A stretch of 64,000 nucleotides of DNA from Larkinella knui. GTDB lineage: Bacteria; Bacteroidota; Bacteroidia; Cytophagales; Spirosomataceae. Position 1 is the first letter of the stretch, and the number at the start of each line of letters is the position of its first letter. Location of the stretch: positions 1,240,001 through 1,304,000 of the forward strand of contig NZ_RQJP01000001.1 in the NCBI RefSeq assembly GCF_003858645.1, read 5' to 3'. Shown piece by piece: positions 35,438-44,505 of the stretch. The notes under the pieces are model-generated. The model did not search any database, was not told where the DNA came from, and saw only the letters and a program-made list of their open reading frames with translations. The translations under genes were made by a program, and so were the position numbers.

Positions 35438-38164
35438 TTAACGCAACTTCACCGACCAGATCTGAACGGCTTTGTTGTCGGTACTATACACAAATAATTT
35501 GTTTCGGGTGGGTGAAAATTGCAGTTCCACCGGAAAATTACCCGGAATGGGCCGGTCGCCGACGGGATGACCCGCCAGGTCGTACAGGGTGGTAAAATTG
35601 CCGGATTTTACGCTGATCAGACTCACTCCGGAACCCAGAACGTGATACCGGATGGTGGTCTGCCCCGGCCGCAGGCCCCGCACCTCAAACAGAGAATGGC
35701 CTTTCCGATCGAGAATAGCCGCTTCGGTATCCGACGTCCGCAGCAATAAATAGCCATTCTGATTGACTTCGGGCAGCAACTGGAACGAGCCCCGGCGAAT
35801 GGGTCGGAACAGCTGATTTCGCTCCAGAATCTGCCCTTCGGACGAAATACTCGTTAGTTCACCTTGCCGGGTCAAGGTCGTGATCGTGGCCGGATTACCG
35901 GTTTCCAGCCAGGCCGGCCCCGTTACTTCCGCCTTTAAATCAACCGGAAAACCGGGGACAGAACCCCCATTTTCATTCCAGTAATACAATTTTCCTTCTT
36001 TCTGCACCGAAATCACGGCAAGGGATTGATTCCGAACGGGGGCGTGAAAGGCCGAAACGCCCGCGCCTTCGGTGCCCGTTACGGCAAACGATCGCACAAA
36101 TCGTTTTTGCTGCCGGTCAAAACCGTAAACACTGCCATTGTGGTGAGCCATCAGCAGAATCAACGTCCGGTTTTGATCGCGACGGGGTGCCATCAGGGTT
36201 GCCGGTTCGAGTCCTTCGGGGAGCGGGAACGATTGTAGTTTGGCTAAACCGTTGACCGGGTCGGCGATGTAGAGTGAGCGGGGTGTGGCAAAAACGTATT
36301 GCAAGCGCCCGTTGTTCAGGAAATCGACCGGAACCAGTGGGCTGACCACGGGGCCGTTGACCGTGCCCAGCGTGTGTTTTTCGCCTTCCGGTGTAATGAG
36401 GATAAACTGCTGCGCATTGTCGACCGCCCAGATGACGCCGGAACTACCAACGAAATCGCCGATGACCATCGGCTGACTGAGCAGAGGAGCGTTGAGGGGA
36501 AGCTTGCGCTGGAGAAAAACCCGGTTTAAAACCGCTTCACTGGCGCGTCGTGTGGTGTGGCCCAGGATGAGCGATGAATAAATCCGTTCCCGTCCGTAGG
36601 TACTTTGGTAAACCAGATTCTCGACGTTGTCTAGTGCCGTTTCGTCGTGATTCAGAAGTTGTTGCCAGGATTGGGGCCAGTTGGCCGTAACGGATTCTCC
36701 GGCCCGTGTAAACCGGGTATAGGCGGTAAAATTGGCGGGACGCAGGGTTTGGGTGAGCAAATCCCGCTGCCGGTACGATTCCGACCAGACCGTGCGCTGG
36801 TCGACCGATTGTAAGTATTCCTGTAAAACGCCCTGGCCATTGGCAATAACCAGGTAGTCGCCGACCTGAGCCAGCCAGTTCTGTTCGAAACCGCGAAACA
36901 GACCGCCAAACAGAAAAGCCGGTAAGTCGGGCGCTTCAATGGATGAAATTCGATACTGCAAAAAGGGTTTTGTGTTCGAAACATGATCCGTTCCGGACGC
37001 CAGCAGAGCCGCCAGCTGGTAGCGGTCCCACAGGCGGTCGACGTTGGGAGAGTGGATCAGCATCACCAGTCGCCGGTCGGCCGAAGGCGCATCCAGACGG
37101 AGCAGGGCAATCTCCGTCCCCACGTATTTATAAATTCCATTTTCCTCGTTCTGGAGCAGGGGACGAAGTTTTCGGCGCCCTTCGCGCGTATCGGGTTCGT
37201 CTTCCGAATTGATAAAAGCCGTCAGTGCTTTGCCAAAGCGAGGGCCATCACTCAGGCTAAAATGAAAAAAAGTGGTGGTCTGATCGGGAATCAGGTTACC
37301 ACAGTTGATCCGAAAAGGCGTTTGCCGGTCGAAGAGATTGGCGAGTGCGGTTTTGGCCCCGATGTCGTCCGTCGAAAGACCGATGAGGTGGGAACGGGAG
37401 GGCGATTGACGGAACCGGGTCAGTAACTCCGTGGGCAATAAGGCTTTGATGTATTTGGACTGGTAGTCTGTACTCGCTTCGTGGGGTGATAAAATGGCCG
37501 ACAAAACCGAACTGCGAACGTAGATTCCCGCCAGGTTGCCCGGCCGGATGAGCGAAACATCGGCCCGTTGCAGCGGTGTTTCCGTAAACGGTTGCTTCAT
37601 TCGCCGGACGACACTTTCCATCAGAATGGTCGATGGACTTCCGACCAGGTAATCATCCAGCACGATAAAGGAGCCGAGCGATTCATTGCGCACCGTGAGC
37701 AATTCGTGAATTTTAGTATCCTCGTAAGGGTGGCTGAGAACCCGGAATCGGTCGGCATCCGGATTGAGAATCCGGTTGACAAACGGCTGATCCTGAAGCG
37801 AGCCGATGGGAATGTAAAAAATAAACCCAAGGCGGTCCTTCGACGTGGGGTGTAGCGAATACCAGACGGGTTTGTCGCGCAGAAACTGGAGGGCACTGGC
37901 CGTATCGAGGGGCGACCAGACGAACTTTTCAATACTTCGGGCGGCTTCCTGAAAAATCGGCGTTGTCTGAAGCGCCATTTCGTTGAGTTGCGCCTGTTTC
38001 GAGAGGGTATCCTGCAACGTCGAACTTTCAAGTACCAGCAGCGCATCCGATGGAATCAGCATCCAGGTCGATCGGGCGGGCGCTTTCCACCAGCGGTAGG
38101 CGAAATAGCCCCCCAGGATAAGCGTTAAAATACCGATTCCGATCCAGAGCTGTTTTTTGGTCAT
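35438..38164 (-). CDS. Large membrane-anchored protein of unknown function (DUF3352-like)
   Basis: 908 residues. A single N-terminal transmembrane helix (about 6-24) precedes a region resembling DUF3352 proteins (MLIPSDALLVLESSTLQDTL). The C-terminal 400 residues look like a beta-propeller with repeated blades: VYGFDRQQKRFVRSF, LYYWNENGGSVPGFPVDL, LTSISSEGQILERNQLF. No catalytic motif is seen. Most of the protein should lie in the periplasm. Its position between a GT2 and an SGNH protein suggests a structural part in envelope-glycan handling, but that is only inference. Confidence 0.75.
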   Translation of the reverse strand: MTKKQLWIGIGILTLILGGYFAYRWWKAPARSTWMLIPSDALLVLESSTLQDTLSKQAQLNEMALQTTPIFQEAARSIEKFVWSPLDTASALQFLRDKPVWYSLHPTSKDRLGFIFYIPIGSLQDQPFVNRILNPDADRFRVLSHPYEDTKIHELLTVRNESLGSFIVLDDYLVGSPSTILMESVVRRMKQPFTETPLQRADVSLIRPGNLAGIYVRSSVLSAILSPHEASTDYQSKYIKALLPTELLTRFRQSPSRSHLIGLSTDDIGAKTALANLFDRQTPFRINCGNLIPDQTTTFFHFSLSDGPRFGKALTAFINSEDEPDTREGRRKLRPLLQNEENGIYKYVGTEIALLRLDAPSADRRLVMLIHSPNVDRLWDRYQLAALLASGTDHVSNTKPFLQYRISSIEAPDLPAFLFGGLFRGFEQNWLAQVGDYLVIANGQGVLQEYLQSVDQRTVWSESYRQRDLLTQTLRPANFTAYTRFTRAGESVTANWPQSWQQLLNHDETALDNVENLVYQSTYGRERIYSSLILGHTTRRASEAVLNRVFLQRKLPLNAPLLSQPMVIGDFVGSSGVIWAVDNAQQFILITPEGEKHTLGTVNGPVVSPLVPVDFLNNGRLQYVFATPRSLYIADPVNGLAKLQSFPLPEGLEPATLMAPRRDQNRTLILLMAHHNGSVYGFDRQQKRFVRSFAVTGTEGAGVSAFHAPVRNQSLAVISVQKEGKLYYWNENGGSVPGFPVDLKAEVTGPAWLETGNPATITTLTRQGELTSISSEGQILERNQLFRPIRRGSFQLLPEVNQNGYLLLRTSDTEAAILDRKGHSLFEVRGLRPGQTTIRYHVLGSGVSLISVKSGNFTTLYDLAGHPVGDRPIPGNFPVELQFSPTRNKLFVYSTDNKAVQIWSVKLR

Positions 38165-38206
38165 GTACGTGAATGCGAAGCAAGACGATCAGTAAAACTA
38201 AAATGC

Positions 38207-38273
38207 CGATGACGCAAACCGGCCGGATTTTCGCAGATAAACTCTGTGGCGATCCGTACAATCTGCGTCATCG
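38207..38273. repeat. Intergenic nested inverted repeat
   Basis: CGATGACGCA (38207-38216) is repeated inversely at 38264-38273. A second pair, CGCAGAT (38232-38238) / ATCTGCG (38261-38267), shares the right arm, so two alternative stems exist. It lies in the 141-nt gap between a GT2 gene and the large unknown gene; no T tract follows on either strand. Confidence 0.55.
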
Positions 38274-38305
38274 TGGGCGAATGGTCGCTTTTGGCAGTTG
38301 GTTAC

Positions 38306-39079
38306 TTACATTTTAACGGGCTGCTTGACATCGACGGCCTTCAGGGCTTTCACTTTCGAGCCCAGTTCCAGCCGGAATTCGGCCAGTTCCTGAAAGCTTT
38401 GAATACAAACTTTGATCAGTTTCCACCGTAAAATAGAGACTGTGCCCGTCAAACGCTCTTTATGAACGATGGGAATATCGAATGTTTTCTGACCGGCTTT
38501 CCGGGCCATGACCGCCAGAAAAATATTGGGCGCAAACGGCGTTGGAACTGGCAATTGTTCCAGCAGCTTTTTGAGGTAAACCCCGTTGATAAGACGGAAC
38601 GGGATGTTGCTATCTTTAATATACGTTCCGTAGATTAGAAAGAGACTAAATTTCAGAATCCGGGTGATCACCAGCCGGGCGGGTGCATCGAACCGAATCT
38701 GGCGGTAGCCCAGAATGAAATTCGATTCATACCGCTTGGCCCACAATTTGGCAAAATCGTCGGTAACAAACTGGTCGTCGCTGTCGGTTTGAAACACATA
38801 ATCGGACCCCAGCGCGACGGCATGATGATAGCCACGAACGACCGCGTTTCCGTGGCCGCCGTTGGGCGTATGAACCACCTCTAATTTGGTGGGATATTTT
38901 GGTTTCAACGAATCCAGAATGGCACCGGTGCGGTCTTTAGAGCCGTCGTTAATGACAATCAGACGCGTGTTTTCGGTTGGAAATTGACGGTTGAGTAAAT
39001 CGACCCAGGTTTCTACAACTTCGTGGATACATTCTTCCTCGTTGTAGGCCGGCATTACTATTGAAAGGTGTAGACTCAT
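38306..39079 (-). CDS. GT2 glycosyltransferase, dolichol-phosphate-mannose-synthase-like
   Basis: 257 residues. The GT-A domain opens LSIVMPAYNEEECI and has VINDGSKDRTG, GHGNAVVRGYHHA and the metal motif VFQTDSDDQF. No C-terminal membrane helices are evident, unlike GtrB proteins. Related enzymes transfer a sugar from a nucleotide to a polyprenyl phosphate. A TATCTTTG promoter box lies 82 nt upstream. It is in the same direction as the acyltransferase genes upstream but 171 nt apart. Confidence 0.87.
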   Translation of the reverse strand: MSLHLSIVMPAYNEEECIHEVVETWVDLLNRQFPTENTRLIVINDGSKDRTGAILDSLKPKYPTKLEVVHTPNGGHGNAVVRGYHHAVALGSDYVFQTDSDDQFVTDDFAKLWAKRYESNFILGYRQIRFDAPARLVITRILKFSLFLIYGTYIKDSNIPFRLINGVYLKKLLEQLPVPTPFAPNIFLAVMARKAGQKTFDIPIVHKERLTGTVSILRWKLIKVCIQSFQELAEFRLELGSKVKALKAVDVKQPVKM

Positions 39080-39160
39080 TTGCTGGAGAGAAACAGGTTC
39101 ATAGCACTACTCAATAGTTCTGATGATTAGCGAATAGTGCCGCTGTGATGATTAATGAAA

Positions 39161-39168
39161 CAAAGATA
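39161..39168 (-). promoter_or_regulatory. -7 box of the GT2 gene at 38306-39079
   Basis: Reads TATCTTTG on the minus strand, an exact TAnnTTTG match, 82 nt before the start codon. No clear -33 TTTG was found at the usual distance. Confidence 0.5.
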
Positions 39169-39250
39169 GCGGAATAGGATATATATATTGTACTCCACCG
39201 GGTCTAACATTTATTTAATGGATCGCCGGGCCCGTACTGGCTGGGAATTT

Positions 39251-40462
39251 TCAGTATGAAAACCGGTCTTTCAGCGAATTGATCGGTTTTTCGAGCAGGA
39301 ACCAGGACAGGGAAGCCACGATTACCGTCAAAATGGCAAAATAGAAAAATTTTAATACGAAGAACTGATCGATTGCGGGCACCAGCGTGGTCATTTTATT
39401 CCAGATCCGGATGGTTGGGTGGCTCGGCGGGGTGTGATAAAAATTGTATATCAGGTTGTGGAAGATGTATAAACCGTAGCTGATTTGCCCTAAATACCGG
39501 CTGACGGGGTTCTCCAGGAACCAACGCATCCAGCCTTTAAAACCAATCGCGGCCCGCCCGATCAGGAAGAAACCGAGCACTGATCCGGCCAGCCGGTCCC
39601 AGACTTCTGCCACCACATTATGCGGATCGTCGTAGGATTTGGCAACACCTACCAGCAAGACATAAACGGCCAGACTGGCGACGAATCCGGTGGAGGTGGA
39701 AAACAATTTCTGAAGCCATTCCTTTTTATAGAGCCACAGGTACGCCAGCAAAGCGCCCAAACCGAACGAATCCAGGCAGGCCGGGGTAAATACGTAAGCA
39801 ACCACCCAGGAATAGTGTTGGGTGTAAAGAAAATACCGGAAGCAGACACTGCCCGCAATGAGGAGCCACATGGTCAGCGGAACCTGTCGGCGAGGGACGA
39901 AAAAAAGTAAAAGCGGGAAAATAAGATACACCTGTTCTTCCACTGCCAGCGACCAGAAATGATCGATAACCCCCATCCACTGCTGGTAGTAGGCAATGTA
40001 AATATTGGTGGCATACAAGACGCACCAGACTATTTTTTCGCGCACCAGCGGTACATTGGCAATAAACAGAATGAGCAGTGAAAAATAGTATAACGGAAAG
40101 ATCCGGATGGTTCGTCGGATGTAAAATGTCTTGAGGTAAAAACTCAGTCCGTCGGGCCTTCCGGCCAGTTTCTCTTTGCTGCTGAGCAGAATCCGGGTGA
40201 TGAGAAAACCGCTGAGAACAAAGAAGATCGTGACGCCCAGCGGGCCCAGCGGAAGGGAATTGCGTTCGGCCATCCAGTGGTCGTAGAGCACCAGCGCGAC
40301 GGCAATAAACCGTACGCCATCCAGTTGGGTCAGGTACGAAATGGTTGACGACGATTTTGTCTGAGGTATAGTGGCCGATTGATCCACCGAAATAGCGGGT
40401 GATTTGGATAAATCGGCGTCCTTCGCTTCTCTTTTAAACCAACCCAGTTGCCCTGCGTCCAC
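39251..40462 (-). CDS. Acyltransferase-3 family membrane protein
   Basis: 403 residues from a GTG at 40462; no ATG lies upstream of the conserved region. The N-terminal 45 residues are polar and the membrane domain starts at YLTQLDGVRFIAVALVLYDHW, the acyltransferase-3 (OafA/YrhL) opening, followed by about ten hydrophobic segments. FFVLSGFLITRILL is the second conserved block. The family moves O-acetyl or other acyl groups to cell-surface sugars. It is a paralogue of the next gene, 73 nt away. Confidence 0.87.
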   Translation of the reverse strand: MDAGQLGWFKREAKDADLSKSPAISVDQSATIPQTKSSSTISYLTQLDGVRFIAVALVLYDHWMAERNSLPLGPLGVTIFFVLSGFLITRILLSSKEKLAGRPDGLSFYLKTFYIRRTIRIFPLYYFSLLILFIANVPLVREKIVWCVLYATNIYIAYYQQWMGVIDHFWSLAVEEQVYLIFPLLLFFVPRRQVPLTMWLLIAGSVCFRYFLYTQHYSWVVAYVFTPACLDSFGLGALLAYLWLYKKEWLQKLFSTSTGFVASLAVYVLLVGVAKSYDDPHNVVAEVWDRLAGSVLGFFLIGRAAIGFKGWMRWFLENPVSRYLGQISYGLYIFHNLIYNFYHTPPSHPTIRIWNKMTTLVPAIDQFFVLKFFYFAILTVIVASLSWFLLEKPINSLKDRFSY

Positions 40463-40487
40463 GTGTGATTGTCATGTTGGAAATGAC

Positions 40488-40495
40488 CAAAAGTA
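40488..40495 (-). promoter_or_regulatory. -7 box before the acyltransferase at 39251-40462
   Basis: Reads TACTTTTG on the minus strand, an exact TAnnTTTG match, only 26 nt before the GTG start. A TTTG lies about 24 nt further upstream. Confidence 0.4.
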
Positions 40496-40535
40496 CGAAC
40501 ATCACCTTTAATTTGCCAGCAAACCGGAGAATTGT

Positions 40536-41687
40536 TCAGGAAGGGCTGTAGGCAAAGCGGTCTTTGAGCGCATTGAACGGTTTTTCAATGCAAAACCACG
40601 ATACCGTTGCCACGGCCACGGTAATGCTGTAAAAAAACAAGAATTTCAGCGCCATATCGGCTCCGGTGCCGGTCAGAACGGGGAATTCGCGAAGAATCCG
40701 GTTCCAGGCGCGCACGGTGATAAAGTCGGGCGGAGTGTGGTAATAATTGAAAACCAGATTATGGAATAAGTACAATCCGTAGCTGATCCGGCCGAGGTAA
40801 CTGCTGACGGGATGTTCCAGGAACCATTTCATAATTCCGCGATAACCAATCACACCTTTACCGATTAGAAAAAAGCAAAATACGGAGGTGAAAAAGCGGT
40901 CGAAGATATCGGTAAAACTATTTCGGGGCGGCAAGGTTGTCGACATAAGGTAAACATTGACGGCATACAAGGCCATACTGGCCAGCAGAAACCGGGGATT
41001 TCCGACCGTTTTGGTAAATTGCTCCGGGTAAAAAACCAGCAGATAGGCCAGAATACCGCCAAAACCAAAGGCGTCCAGACAGGTGGGCATCATGACAAAC
41101 TGAATGATCCAGGATGCCTGTGTGGCGTATAAATACACGCGAACCAGCAGGGCCAGGGCAATTAAACACCCCAGAATGACCGGCAAACGGCGCAGCGGCA
41201 TGAAAAGCACCAGAAACGGGAAAAAGAGGTAGTATTGTTCCTCCACCGCCAGCGACCACAGATGGTCCAGCGCACCGAACCAGGTGTGGTGAATCAGGAT
41301 CCAGAAGTTTTGCGTATACGTCAGAAACCAGACCAGATTCTCGCGGGCCGCCTGAAATCCCACCACCGCCAGTATGATGAGTGTCAGGTAATAAACGGGA
41401 AAAATGCGCAGACTGCGCCGGATGTAAAATTGCCGCAGCGAATGCCGGTGTGAACGTTGAAGCCGGTCGTCGGCCTGCTTGCTGTGGATCAGAATCCGGG
41501 TGATGAGAAAACCGCTGAGGACAAAAAACAGATTTACGCCAAAATACCCCAGCGGCAAGCGGACTTTTTCGCCCAGCCAGTGATCGAACAGGACGAGCGT
41601 CACGGCCAGAAACCGGAGTCCGTCCAGCTGAATCAGGTAGTGTTTTTCTTTTTGAACGGATTCGGGCGCGGGTGTCAAAGGTGACAT
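40536..41687 (-). CDS. Acyltransferase-3 family membrane protein
   Basis: 383 residues. It has the same layout as its neighbour at 39251: IQLDGLRFLAVTLVLFDHWLGEK, FFVLSGFLITRILIHSK and LAVEEQYYLFFPFLVLF, with about ten membrane segments. The pair is clearly paralogous by shared motif order (VEEQ-Y-IFP, GLYLFHNLVFNYYHTPP). It begins 21 nt after the end of the membrane-protein gene, so they share a transcript. A role in acylating the product of this glycan locus is likely. Confidence 0.88.
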   Translation of the reverse strand: MSPLTPAPESVQKEKHYLIQLDGLRFLAVTLVLFDHWLGEKVRLPLGYFGVNLFFVLSGFLITRILIHSKQADDRLQRSHRHSLRQFYIRRSLRIFPVYYLTLIILAVVGFQAARENLVWFLTYTQNFWILIHHTWFGALDHLWSLAVEEQYYLFFPFLVLFMPLRRLPVILGCLIALALLVRVYLYATQASWIIQFVMMPTCLDAFGFGGILAYLLVFYPEQFTKTVGNPRFLLASMALYAVNVYLMSTTLPPRNSFTDIFDRFFTSVFCFFLIGKGVIGYRGIMKWFLEHPVSSYLGRISYGLYLFHNLVFNYYHTPPDFITVRAWNRILREFPVLTGTGADMALKFLFFYSITVAVATVSWFCIEKPFNALKDRFAYSPS

Positions 41688-41708
41688 CGGTTAACGGAAA
41701 CCAGTAGA

Positions 41709-43409
41709 CTACCAGTTTTTCTTGATTTGATTAGCGGGTTTTCCGGCGGCAATGAGTTGACGTCCGGTTGCATAAAACCGCCATTCGTTCGCCGGCCCAA
41801 CCGCCAGAATCTGGAGTGCATAGGTGCCGGCATCCAGTTCGGCTTCGAGGAACTGCGCCGTAAAACCGGAACCAAAGGTAGAACCGGGATTGATCCATCT
41901 CCGGCGGCTGCCGGACAGGTTTTGCCGGGATGGAAAAAGATAAATTCGGCGGGCCGACCGGGCAACCAGATACGCGCCCTCGTCGCGCAGTCCCAAAGCC
42001 GGAAATGAATCTACCCGGGTCACATAGTCGCCATCGACTTTGAACAAGGTATCCGGGCGAATGGTGGCGGTATTATTCGGGATTCGGTACAGGGATGGTA
42101 AAGTAGCATCGTAGAAAGCCGGGGCATTGTCGATCAGTTTCCGGGTGAGCGGATCGATGGTTGAAACGGGCCGGTTTTGCGTATACGTCCAGTTAAACTG
42201 ACTGGTAGACAGGTATTTGCGTAAATAAATAGTTTCGTCCAGGTACGTAGTGTACGAAAAAAAGGCCATCAGGAAACTAAATCCCGTTGCCAGACCCGCC
42301 TTCAGCGGCCGCCGGGACGGACTGGATTGCGCAATCCAATACGTAAAAAGAAAGGCCAGCAAGGTGAGGGAATAGATTTTGTACCGACTGGTCGTTAAGG
42401 TTCCCATTCCAAAACCTACGCGGTTAAACGAAACGATCAGCCCCGTGCCCACGATGAAGGCGACGCCACCGAGAAAGAACAACTGCCACGGCGTCAGTTT
42501 GGTCCCCCAAAACCGCTGCCAAAGGGCCGAAAGGCTGATTACGGCGGTTATTCCAATGACCAGTATTCCCAGGACCAGGCAGGTGAGCATGAAATTCTGA
42601 ATCGGAAAAGCCTCGGCCGAAGCGCCATGAAAGAGCATCCAGCCGTGAAACTTATCCAGGACTGAACCCTGATCAGTCGGATTGCCGGGCGGGTTTCCGT
42701 ATCCCAGAAAATAAAGCCGGAAGGAAATGGCCAGAGCCGCCAGCCACCGCAGGACGCCCGCATAATCCTGCCGAAGAAAGATGAGAACCAGCCCCACCGG
42801 CCAGATCATCAAACCGTTGCCGCTGGTGATCGTGGCGGCAACGGCCAGCGCAATGGCCCGCCAGCCCACGCGGTTTTTAAATGCCAGTTCGTAAAACGTT
42901 GCCACGGCCAGCGCCACAACGGTGAAGTTTTGCAGAGCCGCCATGCCCCAGTACATGTTTTCCCACTGCGACAGATTAAACAACAGCAGCGAAACCGGCA
43001 AGGCCATCCAGATCAGGCCTCCGGCCCGGTGCAAAGCCCTGACAAACACGGCAAGTAACAAAACCAGGCTCAGATTTCCGACCACCATCAGGTGCACATA
43101 ATTGAGCTTGCCGGTCAGGGTATAATCCAGCCAGGTGATCAGGCGGTCGTATACAATGCGGTGTTCGTTGTGTTGCTTGAAAAATTCGTAGACTTTATCG
43201 CGGAGCGTACCGGCTTTTTCCAGCTCCAGGAGAAATAATTTCAGCGCGTGGTCGTCGTATTTCGGAATATTGATGGCATACCGGCTGAACATCCAGGCAT
43301 ATACGAGGATGGGCACCAGCAATACCAGCCCGCCTACAACCAGGGATAGGCCGGAAGCTGCTGCTGGCCGAATGTCTTTCACCGGAAAAGGTTGTGTTTT
43401 CGATTCCAT
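41709..43409 (-). CDS. Polytopic membrane protein of unknown function
   Basis: 566 residues with about ten hydrophobic segments across residues 20-390, then a soluble C-terminal part of roughly 170 residues (LIDNAPAFYDATLP through the end). An RYAINIPKYDDHALKLF loop follows the first helix, somewhat like the acidic first loop of GT-C glycosyltransferases. A GT-C-type role is possible but I do not recognise the family. It lies between the acyltransferase pair and the transketolase C-terminal gene. Confidence 0.75.
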   Translation of the reverse strand: MESKTQPFPVKDIRPAAASGLSLVVGGLVLLVPILVYAWMFSRYAINIPKYDDHALKLFLLELEKAGTLRDKVYEFFKQHNEHRIVYDRLITWLDYTLTGKLNYVHLMVVGNLSLVLLLAVFVRALHRAGGLIWMALPVSLLLFNLSQWENMYWGMAALQNFTVVALAVATFYELAFKNRVGWRAIALAVAATITSGNGLMIWPVGLVLIFLRQDYAGVLRWLAALAISFRLYFLGYGNPPGNPTDQGSVLDKFHGWMLFHGASAEAFPIQNFMLTCLVLGILVIGITAVISLSALWQRFWGTKLTPWQLFFLGGVAFIVGTGLIVSFNRVGFGMGTLTTSRYKIYSLTLLAFLFTYWIAQSSPSRRPLKAGLATGFSFLMAFFSYTTYLDETIYLRKYLSTSQFNWTYTQNRPVSTIDPLTRKLIDNAPAFYDATLPSLYRIPNNTATIRPDTLFKVDGDYVTRVDSFPALGLRDEGAYLVARSARRIYLFPSRQNLSGSRRRWINPGSTFGSGFTAQFLEAELDAGTYALQILAVGPANEWRFYATGRQLIAAGKPANQIKKNW

Positions 43410-43480
43410 CAGGCCCTACAAAACGAGTAACTCTGCTAAACTCCGATTGCCTCCGCTTCTCTCCGCGAAACAACTCATTT

Positions 43481-44392
43481 TCACAGAAAAGCCGCCAGTT
43501 TTTCCTGAATAGAGGTTGAATCCAAACCGGATTGCTGCTGATGGTAACTTTGGTCACCATACAAGCCGTCGGGATACCCCTGCGCCGACAGGCTGACAAA
43601 CTGCCGGAACGACAAACCGTTTTCCAGCAGCTTGACCGACAGTTGCTGGGCCAAACCGCCAATGCTAACGTGTTCTTCCACGATCAGCAGATTGTGGGAA
43701 TCGGCCCACTGTTGTCCCAGTCCACTGGGTAAATCAAGGGGCAGGTTCATGGCGGTATATACGTCGAACTGATGGCCCAGCGTGTCGGATGTTTGCAGGG
43801 CTTTCAGAACATTGGCGGCCACCGGACCCAGCGCCACAACGGTTCCTTTCGGGTTTTCGCTGCTGACCACTTTCTTGAACGAACCGGTGGTTTCGCTTCC
43901 TTCCGGCGTTTTTGGACCAGCACCCAGGCGCAGATAAGCCGGACGGCCGTCGGCAACGATGCGATCGACAATCGGATCAATTTCGTCGGCAAAGGCCGGA
44001 ATCCAGGTTTTGACGTTCTGCAAACCGCTCAGGCAAGCCAGATCCTCGATGGCATGGTGGGTCGATCCCATAATACCGTACCCATAACCTCCGCCGTTTC
44101 CAACTAGAAAAACCGGCAAATTATGCAGACAAACATCGTTGCGGAACTGCTCCAGACACCGGTATACGGCAAACGGAGCAATGCTGTAGCAAAATACTTT
44201 ATAGCCTTTATACGCCATTCCGGCGGCTACTCCCACCATATTTTGTTCGGCGACCCCCGCGTTGATAAAGCGTGGTCCCATAATGGCCGCCACGTTTTCG
44301 AGTGCATTATACCCCAGATCGCCCGTAATGAAAATGATTTTCTCATCGGTAGCTGCGATGCGTTCAATGGCAGCTGAAAATTCTTTGCGCAT
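43481..44392 (-). CDS. Transketolase, C-terminal subunit (split)
   Basis: 303 residues, corresponding to the pyrimidine-binding and C-terminal domains of transketolase. The pyrimidine-domain glutamate is in NAGVAEQNMVGVAAGMA, and the interface is FITGDLGYNALE. On its own it lacks the diphosphate-binding half, encoded at 46547-47362. The two halves should form one thiamine-diphosphate enzyme that moves two-carbon units between sugars. Between them lies the epimerase-glycosyltransferase fusion gene, an unusual arrangement. Confidence 0.88.
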   Translation of the reverse strand: MRKEFSAAIERIAATDEKIIFITGDLGYNALENVAAIMGPRFINAGVAEQNMVGVAAGMAYKGYKVFCYSIAPFAVYRCLEQFRNDVCLHNLPVFLVGNGGGYGYGIMGSTHHAIEDLACLSGLQNVKTWIPAFADEIDPIVDRIVADGRPAYLRLGAGPKTPEGSETTGSFKKVVSSENPKGTVVALGPVAANVLKALQTSDTLGHQFDVYTAMNLPLDLPSGLGQQWADSHNLLIVEEHVSIGGLAQQLSVKLLENGLSFRQFVSLSAQGYPDGLYGDQSYHQQQSGLDSTSIQEKLAAFL

Positions 44393-44406
44393 AATTATTT
44401 AGTTTT

Positions 44407-44500
44407 CGGTTTTCGGTTTTCAGTTTTCGGTGGCTGTCGCAATACATCGCATGCGCTTACAAACATGCGTCAGCCACCGAAAACTGAAAACCGAAAACCG
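44407..44500. repeat. Perfect 30-bp inverted repeat with conserved loop core
   Basis: The arms at 44407-44436 and 44471-44500 pair over 30 bp without mismatch around a 34-nt loop. The arms consist mainly of TTTTCGG-type heptamers. The loop contains CGCATGCG and ends with AAACATGCGTCAGCCA (44461-44476), a 16-nt word that also occurs in the inverted repeat at 18126-18238. No T tract follows on either strand, so it is not a standard terminator. Confidence 0.85.
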
Positions 44501-44505
44501 TATAC

